In this document: in pieces, positions 1-5,093 of the stretch
Position numbering within the stretch: position 1 is the first letter of the stretch
How the letters are laid out: the number at the start of each line of letters is the position of its first letter
Origin: an uncultured Roseiflexaceae bacterium
GTDB lineage: Bacteria > Chloroflexota > Chloroflexia > Chloroflexales > Roseiflexaceae
DNA length: 5,093 bases
Assembly: GCA_903932805.1 (NCBI GenBank)
Contig: CAIZHO010000054.1
Location: 1 to 5,093 of the forward strand
Direction of reading: 5' to 3'
Program-made: the position numbers and the translations under genes
The notes under the pieces: model-generated
Database searches by the model: none
The model's input: the letters and a program-made list of their open reading frames with translations, nothing else
What the model was told of the DNA's origin: nothing

Positions 1-589
1 CCGATACAGACGCGAGCCCCAGCCGCATCAGGCGTGGTGCGGTCGACCAAAAGGCCAGCGCATACCCCAGCACCGGGATGGTGAGAATTTTTGAGATAGG
101 AGGGCGCGTCAAGGCGCGCACTTCAGGGGCCAGCGCAACAATATCGATGATACGCTCCGGTGCGAACACCGCCATTTGCAACGCCACACGACCGCCATAG
201 GAATGTCCGATGATGCTTGCACGATTGATGCCTATTGATTCCAATACATCGAGCACCATGCGCGCTTGTGACGCAGTGGTGTAGTGCACTGGATTCAGCG
301 AACGCGACGATGCACCTGCACCTACCATGTCAATCGCTATGACGCGGAATCCCGCTCCAACGAGTGCGTGGTGGAGCCGCTGCCAACTGTCAAGCCAACT
401 GCCGAACCCATGGATCAGCACAATGACTGGACCGTTCCCACGTTCGCGCAACGCAATAGCGACACCGTTCCACATGACATGACGCATATCGGTGCTGAGG
501 AGCGTCGCTGGATCGTGTGTTTCACGGTGTGTAATCAGCAGATACGGTGCAATCAGGAGCAAGACTCCAACCATACATGCAATAATCAT
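1..589 (-). CDS. Membrane-anchored alpha/beta hydrolase, partial (C-terminus beyond the left edge)
   Basis: The reading frame is open from an ATG at 589 to the left edge, giving 196 complete codons with no stop. Residues 1-20 are a hydrophobic segment (IIACMVGVLLLIAPYLLI) suggesting a membrane anchor or uncleaved signal. The alpha/beta hydrolase fold follows: strand plus oxyanion motif 'VIVLIHGFGSW' (55-65), 'VIAIDMVGAGAS' (83-94), and nucleophile elbow 'IIGHSYGGRVAL' (126-137) with Ser130 as the predicted nucleophile. The acid and His of the triad would lie in the missing part. A GAGG Shine-Dalgarno sequence sits 7 bases before this ATG, which supports the start. The gene begins 25 bases after the MFS stop, so it is probably the distal gene of the same transcript. 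The active site probably faces outside the membrane. Substrate cannot be read; the closest general resemblance is to esterase, lipase or haloalkane-dehalogenase-like members. Confidence 0.9.
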   Translation of the reverse strand, partial: MIIACMVGVLLLIAPYLLITHRETHDPATLLSTDMRHVMWNGVAIALRERGNGPVIVLIHGFGSWLDSWQRLHHALVGAGFRVIAIDMVGAGASSRSLNPVHYTTASQARMVLDVLESIGINRASIIGHSYGGRVALQMAVFAPERIIDIVALAPEVRALTRPPISKILTIPVLGYALAFWSTAPRLMRLGLASVS

Positions 590-596
590 CGTTTTG

Positions 597-600
597 CCTC
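597..600 (-). promoter_or_regulatory. Ribosome binding site of the alpha/beta hydrolase
   Basis: GAGG on the minus strand lies 7 bases before the ATG at 589. It decides the start: the nearby ATG at 602 is out of frame with the hydrolase, and the next in-frame ATG (574, codon 6) would cut into the hydrophobic anchor. Confidence 0.6.
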
Positions 601-614
601 ATCTTACTCAAGGG

Positions 615-1907
615 TCACGGTACCTCCGTCGGGTGCGGCTGTGCACGCAAGCTCTCGGAAATCCCTATTGCGATACCGCTCCAGAGTGCTGCGATCAGAA
701 AGGTAGCCGCATATCCCGCACTGCTCACCAGAATACCACCGGCAACCGGGATGACTGCTCCGATTCCGAGCAGGGTGTTTGCGAGTCCCATGTACAGTGG
801 ACGTTGTTCGGGGGGTGAAACTTCAAGCAAAAATGTCATGCTCGCGATACCGACCCCGTCTGCTGAGATACCTCCAATTAAACTGGCAATCAGGAGCCAT
901 GCAATCAATGCATACGCTCCTATTGGCACAATCCATGGTGCAGCAAAGAGCATCAACGGAGGAAAAATCGCTAATGTACCGGTGAAACGTAGTAACCATA
1001 CCATACCACGGCTGTCACCTAACCTCCCCCAGACAAGATTGGAGGAAGCAGCTGCCACGGCAGATACTGCAATCAATACCCCAGCGATACTCTTGCCGAG
1101 ATGGAGCTCTTCGGTCACATAAATGATGGCGAACGGCTCAGCCAGTCTACCGATGAGGAGGCATAATCGTACAATGATAAACGTTCGATATCGTGCGTTT
1201 CCCCGCAAAATGTCCGGTGCTGCACGCAGTGCAGCACCAATACCCTGCCGCGGTACCACGAGTTGTGCTGCGGGCTCGCGCACCCGTGCAAAAAACAGCA
1301 TCCCAGTTGCATAGCACACCAGACTGACGAAACTAATCAACGCAAAGTTATGTGGAAACGCAAGCGGGCTTTCGTCACTCAACAGCCAACGGACAAAAGG
1401 CCCTGCAATTGCAAACGCCAACAGCCCGCCGTACAGTTGGCGCGTTCCGAAGAACCTGCCCCGATGTGCCGGCGGAACGATTTTGGCGACGATATCCTGA
1501 AAACTCAGTGTCGTCACACCACCACCGAAATTGAAGAGTGCATAACACACCAGAATTGCAGCGAGTGCATAGCTCGGTGCGATGTCGGTTGCAAAGAAGC
1601 ACGCACACACAACCGCCAATTGGGCCACGATACGGAGTGCGGCAAATGTGCGGTATATCGGTAATTTGTAGGGGAGTGATTGGACATATCCGCCCACCAA
1701 TAGTTGGGGTAGGAGGTAGCCAGTGCTTTGAATGACGGGGATCAGGCTGACAAGCGTCAGAGATCCACCGAGTTGGCGCACCAACAGCGACAACACAAGC
1801 CCCGGGTTGCTGATGGCCTCTCCCAGGGTAAAGACTGCGCCGTTGATAACCCCACGCATGTAATTCGCCCGCATTTCTGCGGGCGTGAGCGTTCCGTGTT
1901 CGTTCAT
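615..1907 (-). CDS. Major facilitator superfamily (MFS) transporter, substrate unknown
   Basis: 430 residues with about twelve hydrophobic segments in two halves, split by a polar loop near residues 208-240; this is the usual MFS length and plan. Typical loop signatures are visible: 'GRLGDSRG' (294-301) matches the MFS A-type motif between helices 8 and 9, and 'GGYVQSLPYKLPIYR' (72-86) is its degenerate counterpart in the first half. The halves also carry matching loops, 'PPAHRGRFFGTRQL' (145-158) and 'PPEQRPLYMGLANT' (365-378), as expected from internal duplication. It should be an inner-membrane carrier driven by an ion gradient. The ATG at 1907 overlaps the hflX stop as ATGA. No Shine-Dalgarno sequence precedes it (the bases before it read GCAACGACCCC), so translation is probably coupled to hflX. 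Another in-frame ATG (codon 12) also lacks a good Shine-Dalgarno sequence. Substrate cannot be assigned; efflux is as likely as uptake. Confidence 0.92.
   Translation of the reverse strand: MNEHGTLTPAEMRANYMRGVINGAVFTLGEAISNPGLVLSLLVRQLGGSLTLVSLIPVIQSTGYLLPQLLVGGYVQSLPYKLPIYRTFAALRIVAQLAVVCACFFATDIAPSYALAAILVCYALFNFGGGVTTLSFQDIVAKIVPPAHRGRFFGTRQLYGGLLAFAIAGPFVRWLLSDESPLAFPHNFALISFVSLVCYATGMLFFARVREPAAQLVVPRQGIGAALRAAPDILRGNARYRTFIIVRLCLLIGRLAEPFAIIYVTEELHLGKSIAGVLIAVSAVAAASSNLVWGRLGDSRGMVWLLRFTGTLAIFPPLMLFAAPWIVPIGAYALIAWLLIASLIGGISADGVGIASMTFLLEVSPPEQRPLYMGLANTLLGIGAVIPVAGGILVSSAGYAATFLIAALWSGIAIGISESLRAQPHPTEVP
1216..1238 (-). repeat. Perfect 10-bp inverted repeat (3-base loop) inside the MFS gene
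   Basis: Arms GGTGCTGCAC (1216-1225) and GTGCAGCACC (1229-1238) are exact reverse complements separated by GCA. In the message they form a 10-bp stem with a three-base loop. The stem encodes about residues 224-231 (GAALRAAP) in the cytoplasmic loop between the two six-helix halves of the transporter. Alanine codon runs partly explain it, but the exact pairing over ten bases is stronger than codon bias requires. No U-tract follows, so it is not an intrinsic terminator. Confidence 0.8.
1866..1885 (-). promoter_or_regulatory. 8-bp hairpin with GAAA tetraloop at codons 8-14 of the MFS gene
   Basis: Arms CGCCCGCA and TGCGGGCG are perfect complements. On the minus-strand message the loop is GAAA, a GNRA tetraloop known for high stability. 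The stem begins 22 bases after the A of the MFS start codon, within or at the edge of the initiating ribosome footprint. The structure is seen directly; a role in slowing or focusing initiation at a start with no Shine-Dalgarno sequence is inference. It could also be a by-product of GC-rich codons. Confidence 0.45.
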
Positions 1908-3271
1908 GGGGTCGTTGCACCACGCATCAGGTGCACAATAGCCTGTGGTAACCGCCCGCTCACGATGGCACCGTCACCATCGTACGTTTCGGAGGTAATG
2001 ACACCGCGTTGCCGCCAGATCTGCAACAAATCGCCACGGCGATATGGGATGTATGCGCGCAGTTCGACCATCTCTTGTTCGAGCATCGATTCGATGCGTG
2101 CAGACAGGGCTTCGAGCCCCCATTGTTCTTGTGCCGATACCGCAATGAAGTCCTTCGGCAAACCGAGTGCTTCGGCCATGTGTGCGACGGTCTGCTCGTC
2201 AACCCCTGCGAGTTTGTCGATTTTGTTGAGGACGACAAGTGTAGGCGTGTCGGCACAGTCGAGCTGTTTGAGCGTGTCGTTGACCGTTGCGGCTTGTTGT
2301 TCTGCATTGGCATGGGTAATGTCGAGCACATGTAGAATCAAATCGGCGTCTTTGATTTCTTCGAGGGTAGCGCGAAAGGACACAACGAGCTCCGTCGGCA
2401 GTTTTTGGATGAATCCCACCGTGTCGGTCAGCAGGTATTGTGTCCCATGCGGTGTACTGACCTGCCGGGTGGTCGGATCTAACGTCGCAAAGAGTCGGTC
2501 TTCTGCGCGAACGGTCGCGTGCGAGATGGCATTGAGCAAGGTAGATTTGCCGGCATTGGTGTACCCGACAATTGCTACCACTTGGACGCCGGTTTTGCGC
2601 CGGCGCTCGCGATACACCTCGCGTTGGGCATGCAAATCGCGTGCCTGTGCTTCGAGTACCGTGATTCGTTTGTTGACTAGCCGTCGGTCGACTTCGAGTT
2701 GCGTCTCGCCCGGACCACGCAAGCCGACCACCCCGCCTGCAGAGCCACCACCGCCGCCCGCTTGGCGCTCGAGATGCGACCATTGCCGTCGCAGCCGGGG
2801 CAGGAGGTATTTGTACTGCGCCAGTTCGACTTGGATTGCACCTTCACGTGTGCGCGCGTGCCGTGCAAAAATATCGAGAATAATCGTCGTGCGATCAAGC
2901 ACGGGGGTATCGAGTGTTTCTTCGAGATTGCGGGTCTGGCCAGGGGTCAATTCGTCATCAAAAATGACCAAATCATAGCCGAGCACCTCTTTGAGCGCTT
3001 TGATTTCTTCGACTTTGCCAGGCCCAATAAAGTACTGTGAAAAGGTGTGTTTAAGGCGCTGGTGCATGGTGCCGACGACATCAATATCTGCAGTATCGAC
3101 CAAAAGCGCGAGTTCGGCCAAGGAGTCCACTGCGGGCCACGGACTCCGCCCACCTGTCAACTCACTCCCCACCAAAAAGGCTTTGTCACGCGGTGGCTTG
3201 GTCGCGTGGAGCTTCGTGCCACGGGCTGTTTCGGATGTACCGTACAGCGCTTCCTTTGGGATTTCACTCAA
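1904..3271 (-). CDS. hflX: Ribosome-associated GTPase HflX
   Basis: 455 residues, a normal length for HflX (E. coli is near 426). HflX binds the 50S subunit, hydrolyses GTP and splits stalled 70S ribosomes under stress. The N-terminal HflX domain (about 31-160) includes '[11 protein letters not shown]' (80-90), '[17 protein letters not shown]' (102-118) and '[22 protein letters not shown]' split across 139-160. A glycine-rich loop (172-180) leads to '[11 protein letters not shown]' (183-193) and a coiled-coil linker (about 194-226). The G domain is complete: G1 'GYTNAGKST' (236-244), G2 'FATLDPTTR' (261-269), G3 'DTVGF' (283-287), G4 'NKID' (349-352), G5 'SAQ' (379-381). The start is TTG: an in-frame TAG lies five codons upstream, AGAGGA sits 8 bases before the TTG, and the first ATG (codon 69) would remove part of the domain. 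It overlaps the GT2 gene by 8 bases and the MFS gene by 4, so it is probably co-translated with both. Confidence 0.97.
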   Translation of the reverse strand: MSEIPKEALYGTSETARGTKLHATKPPRDKAFLVGSELTGGRSPWPAVDSLAELALLVDTADIDVVGTMHQRLKHTFSQYFIGPGKVEEIKALKEVLGYDLVIFDDELTPGQTRNLEETLDTPVLDRTTIILDIFARHARTREGAIQVELAQYKYLLPRLRRQWSHLERQAGGGGGSAGGVVGLRGPGETQLEVDRRLVNKRITVLEAQARDLHAQREVYRERRRKTGVQVVAIVGYTNAGKSTLLNAISHATVRAEDRLFATLDPTTRQVSTPHGTQYLLTDTVGFIQKLPTELVVSFRATLEEIKDADLILHVLDITHANAEQQAATVNDTLKQLDCADTPTLVVLNKIDKLAGVDEQTVAHMAEALGLPKDFIAVSAQEQWGLEALSARIESMLEQEMVELRAYIPYRRGDLLQIWRQRGVITSETYDGDGAIVSGRLPQAIVHLMRGATTP

Positions 3272-4226
3272 TGTTGGGATCCTCTACGCCGCGGCGTTCC
3301 GCGACGATATACAATGGTCGGCGTTTGACTTCGTCATAGATACGACCGAGATATTCACCAATGACGCCAAGAAAAATCAGCTGAATGCCGCCGAGAAATA
3401 ACACGCTGACCAACGTCGTTGCTTGGCCATAGAAGATGTCGGAGTTCAACAACCGGAGGATGATCGCGAGAATCATTGCCACTGCACTCACTGCAGCAAT
3501 CGCAAAGCCTGTGTATGTGGCAAGTTGAAGGGGGAGATACGAAAAACTGGTGATCGCATCAAGCGCAAACCGCAACATTTTGCGGAGCGGGTACTTGGTA
3601 ACCCCGGCTGTCCGTGCGTCACGGTTGTATTTGACGCCGGTCTGCTTGAACCCAACCCACACCGAAAGGCCACGCATAAACCGGTGATGTTCACGCATTT
3701 TGGACATGGCAGCGACCACGCGCTGGTCCATCAAGCGAAAGTCGCCAGTGTCGAGTGGCAAATTGATGTTGGTTATGCGCCGAATAAGGCGATAAAACAT
3801 GCTTGCAGTCATGCGTTTAAATGCGGTCTCACCTTCACGCTGCGCACGCACGCCGTAGATGACTTGAAAACCGTTTTGCCATTCTTTATACATGTCGATA
3901 ATGACTTCGGGCGGGTCTTGGAGGTCAGAATCAATCACGGCAACCGCTTGCCCAGATGCGTGATCGGTGCCGGCGGTGATGGCAATTTGATGTCCAAAGT
4001 TGCGAGAGAAATGAATTACTTTGACGCGTGGATCAGCTGCGTGAAGACGGTCCATGATGTCGCCAGAACTATCATGTGAGCCATCGTTCACGAGGATAAG
4101 TTCGAACGGCACGGCGAGTTGTTCGAGTGCGCCAATCACCCGTCGATAAAACTCGGGGAGCAGTATTTCTTCATCGTACACCGGTGCAACAACCGATACG
4201 ACAGGTAGGATGGGCACGCTGGTCAT
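3264..4226 (-). CDS. Family 2 glycosyltransferase, GtrB/DPM1-like (polyprenyl-phosphate sugar transferase)
   Basis: 320 residues. It likely transfers a sugar from a nucleotide donor to polyprenyl phosphate on the inner face of the membrane, as GtrB- and DPM1-type enzymes do. The N-terminal GT-A domain shows 'VVAPVYDEE' (12-20), '[10 protein letters not shown]' (45-54), 'FSRNFGHQ' (73-80), the metal-binding 'DSDLQDPPE' (99-107), 'DTGDFRLMD' (159-167) and '[12 protein letters not shown]' (207-218), all typical of this subgroup. Two membrane helices follow (about 234-257 and 271-291), then '[19 protein letters not shown]' (290-308), the usual tail. I chose the ATG at 4226 because GGAGGA lies 6 bases before it; a GTG 18 codons upstream would add a non-homologous leader. 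It follows the GT39-type gene by 60 bases and overlaps hflX by 8. The sugar is not readable; glucose, mannose or an aminosugar are all possible. Confidence 0.94.
   Translation of the reverse strand: MTSVPILPVVSVVAPVYDEEILLPEFYRRVIGALEQLAVPFELILVNDGSHDSSGDIMDRLHAADPRVKVIHFSRNFGHQIAITAGTDHASGQAVAVIDSDLQDPPEVIIDMYKEWQNGFQVIYGVRAQREGETAFKRMTASMFYRLIRRITNINLPLDTGDFRLMDQRVVAAMSKMREHHRFMRGLSVWVGFKQTGVKYNRDARTAGVTKYPLRKMLRFALDAITSFSYLPLQLATYTGFAIAAVSAVAMILAIILRLLNSDIFYGQATTLVSVLFLGGIQLIFLGVIGEYLGRIYDEVKRRPLYIVAERRGVEDPNIE
3280..3285 (-). promoter_or_regulatory. Ribosome binding site of hflX, inside the end of the GT2 gene
   Basis: AGAGGA on the minus strand lies 8 bases before the TTG at 3271. It supports a TTG start, since no ATG or GTG lies between the upstream in-frame TAG and this codon. 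It is within the last codons of the glycosyltransferase gene, so ribosomes ending there can reinitiate. Confidence 0.65.
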
Positions 4227-4232
4227 CAACGA

Positions 4233-4238
4233 TCCTCC
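4233..4238 (-). promoter_or_regulatory. Strong ribosome binding site of the GT2 gene
   Basis: GGAGGA on the minus strand, 6 bases before the ATG at 4226, is the best Shine-Dalgarno match in the window. It selects this ATG over the upstream in-frame GTG at 4280. Confidence 0.8.
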
Positions 4239-4270
4239 GTTCCAAACCGAATTTCCGTGTCTCTGTGCAG

Positions 4271-4279
4271 ATTGTAGCA
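4271..4279 (-). promoter_or_regulatory. Possible extended -10 promoter before the GT2 gene
   Basis: The minus strand reads TGCTACAAT: a TACAAT hexamer (5 of 6 to TATAAT) with TG one base upstream, the extended -10 pattern. No good -35 is seen at 17-18 bases. A start site about 7 bases downstream would give a leader of roughly 38 bases carrying the GGAGGA site. It would let GT2, hflX, the MFS gene and the hydrolase be expressed apart from the GT39-type gene. This is motif evidence only; read-through from upstream is equally likely. Confidence 0.3.
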
Positions 4280-4286
4280 CAGCCCC

Positions 4287-5093
4287 TTATGGGGTTTTGA
4301 GCGCCGGTATGCCGTCGACGACATAATAGAGGAGGATGGTTTCGCCATTCTGGCGAAAGACCCGTTCTTCTTTGCCGCCGGGATAATACGACCGAATAAG
4401 TGCAAGTTCAGAACTTCGTTGCGGAGCAAATAAAAAAACGTGCTTGGGCCCTTCCAATACCCACGGTGGGGCACTCGTAAGCGGTTGGGGTACATCCACT
4501 CCCCGTACATGCGGAGCCTGAAACGCGAGTATCGGGTTACCGTTATACCGCAAAAAAGGTTCGGTGAAGGCATACGCGGTTGATCGGTCGGGGAGTGACT
4601 CGATGGTGCTCCCGATCGCACTGGCCATTGCATCTGCAGGTTGTATTGCGGCGTTGCGGTTGTTGATCAGATAATTATTCGCATCGTATCCTGCAATTCC
4701 GATCGCAAGCGTTATCCCGATGGTTTGTATCAGCCAATTAGGGAGGCTCCAGTCTGATTGAATCCACTCGAGGCGTAACCATCGACTCGACTGCGCAAGC
4801 CCAATCCCGACGATGATTGCCACAAATGGTGTCACAAACATCATCCGTTGCGCTGCCGGGGTGTTGATGGTAAGGGCTGCAATGGAGACAGCGGCCATCA
4901 ACCCCAAAAATAACAACCAGTACCGGGGATCATCGTACTCGCGTATCATTAACAAGATCCCAATCAAGAAAAGTACTGCACTGGGAAGTGTGAGCATCGC
5001 CAAACCGACGTCATACCCATCACGGACCGGCACAGCAATAAATGCTGCCAGCGCATCACGAACTCCCGAAAGGAGCACTACCCATGGTGGGAG
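4287..5093 (-). CDS. GT39/ArnT-like membrane glycosyltransferase, C-terminal part (N-terminus beyond the right edge)
   Basis: The frame is open from the right edge to a TAA at 4287, giving 268 residues with no certain start; a GTG at 5078 is simply a valine codon inside the frame. Visible membrane helices lie near residues 34-50, 57-76, 84-101 and 119-136 (counted from the edge), followed by a soluble C-terminal domain of about 130 residues. The segment 'TPAAQRMMFVTPF' (78-90) before a helix and the tail with 'PKHVFLFAP' and 'SYYPGGKEERVF' resemble the C-terminal part of GT39/PMT_2-type proteins, polytopic enzymes that transfer sugar from a polyprenyl-phosphate donor on the outer face. The catalytic N-terminal loop (with its acidic residue) would be outside the window, so the activity cannot be confirmed. 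The GT2 gene next door could supply the lipid-linked sugar. An alternative is a non-catalytic polytopic membrane protein of related fold. Confidence 0.72.
   Translation of the reverse strand, partial: LPPWVVLLSGVRDALAAFIAVPVRDGYDVGLAMLTLPSAVLFLIGILLMIREYDDPRYWLLFLGLMAAVSIAALTINTPAAQRMMFVTPFVAIIVGIGLAQSSRWLRLEWIQSDWSLPNWLIQTIGITLAIGIAGYDANNYLINNRNAAIQPADAMASAIGSTIESLPDRSTAYAFTEPFLRYNGNPILAFQAPHVRGVDVPQPLTSAPPWVLEGPKHVFLFAPQRSSELALIRSYYPGGKEERVFRQNGETILLYYVVDGIPALKTP

Noticed and set aside
2587..2605. Inverted repeat CGCCGG / CCGGCG with a 7-base loop inside hflX.
   Set aside because: Six base pairs in a GC-rich, arginine-coding stretch is expected by chance, and it has no positional context.
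1728..2978. A 416-codon open frame on the plus strand, antisense to hflX and the start of the MFS gene.
   Set aside because: It is rich in Ser, Arg and Cys with no recognisable domain, and it mirrors HflX codons on the opposite strand. HflX carries every G motif in the right order, so the plus-strand frame is a shadow.
3122..3147. Inverted repeat GGAGTCC / GGACTCC with a 12-base spacer early in hflX.
   Set aside because: Short arms with a long spacer inside codons for the conserved N-terminal domain; I see nothing that marks it as an operator.
3423..4079. A 218-codon open frame on the plus strand opposite the GT2 gene.
   Set aside because: The minus-strand protein has all GtrB/DPM1 motifs. 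The plus-strand product has no motif I recognise and no good ribosome binding site.
4226..4280. An 18-codon upstream extension of the GT2 gene from a GTG at 4280.
   Set aside because: The extra residues are not glycosyltransferase-like, the GTG lacks a Shine-Dalgarno sequence, and GGAGGA sits 6 bases before the ATG at 4226.
4283..4294. A CCCC-TTAT-GGGG hairpin followed by TTTT on the plus strand at the end of the GT39-like gene, resembling a small terminator.
   Set aside because: The core stem is only four base pairs, the T-tract is on the plus side where no gene ends, and the minus-strand transcript has no U-tract after it.

Overview
The window looks like ordinary bacterial chromosome: five protein genes, all on the minus strand, filling almost all 5093 bases. 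In transcription order (right to left) they are a membrane glycosyltransferase-like protein (GT39/ArnT type, N-terminus off the right edge), a GtrB/DPM1-type family 2 glycosyltransferase, the ribosome-associated GTPase HflX, a major facilitator superfamily (MFS) transporter, and a membrane-anchored alpha/beta hydrolase (C-terminus off the left edge). I see no tRNA, rRNA, CRISPR array, insertion sequence, integrase or phage gene. I do not see a clearly new biological system here.

Organism: the HflX sequence (opening 'AFLVGSEL', a glycine-rich loop before '[11 protein letters not shown]') and the GT39-type protein with a 'TPAAQRMMFVTP' segment remind me of Chloroflexota (Chloroflexus/Herpetosiphon relatives). 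Base composition looks slightly above half GC by eye. This is inference from remembered family sequences, with moderate confidence at best at phylum level.

Layout: 5093-4287 is the GT39-type gene, open at the window edge. A 60-base spacer (4227-4286) follows, holding a possible extended -10 promoter and a strong Shine-Dalgarno sequence. The GT2 gene (4226-3264) overlaps hflX (3271-1904) by 8 bases, and hflX starts with TTG. hflX overlaps the MFS gene (1907-615) by 4 bases (ATGA). A 25-base gap with a Shine-Dalgarno sequence leads into the hydrolase (589-1). No stretch over 300 bases lacks a gene.

How the genes may work together: the GT2 enzyme probably loads a sugar onto polyprenyl phosphate at the inner face of the membrane, and GT39-type enzymes use such lipid-linked sugars on the outer face, so the first two genes form a plausible cell-surface glycosylation pair. 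hflX, the transporter and the hydrolase are tightly packed behind them and are probably co-transcribed, but nothing in the sequence ties them to the same pathway. The most notable small-scale signals are two perfect GC-rich hairpins in the transporter message, one of them an 8-bp stem with a GAAA tetraloop just after a start codon that lacks a Shine-Dalgarno sequence.
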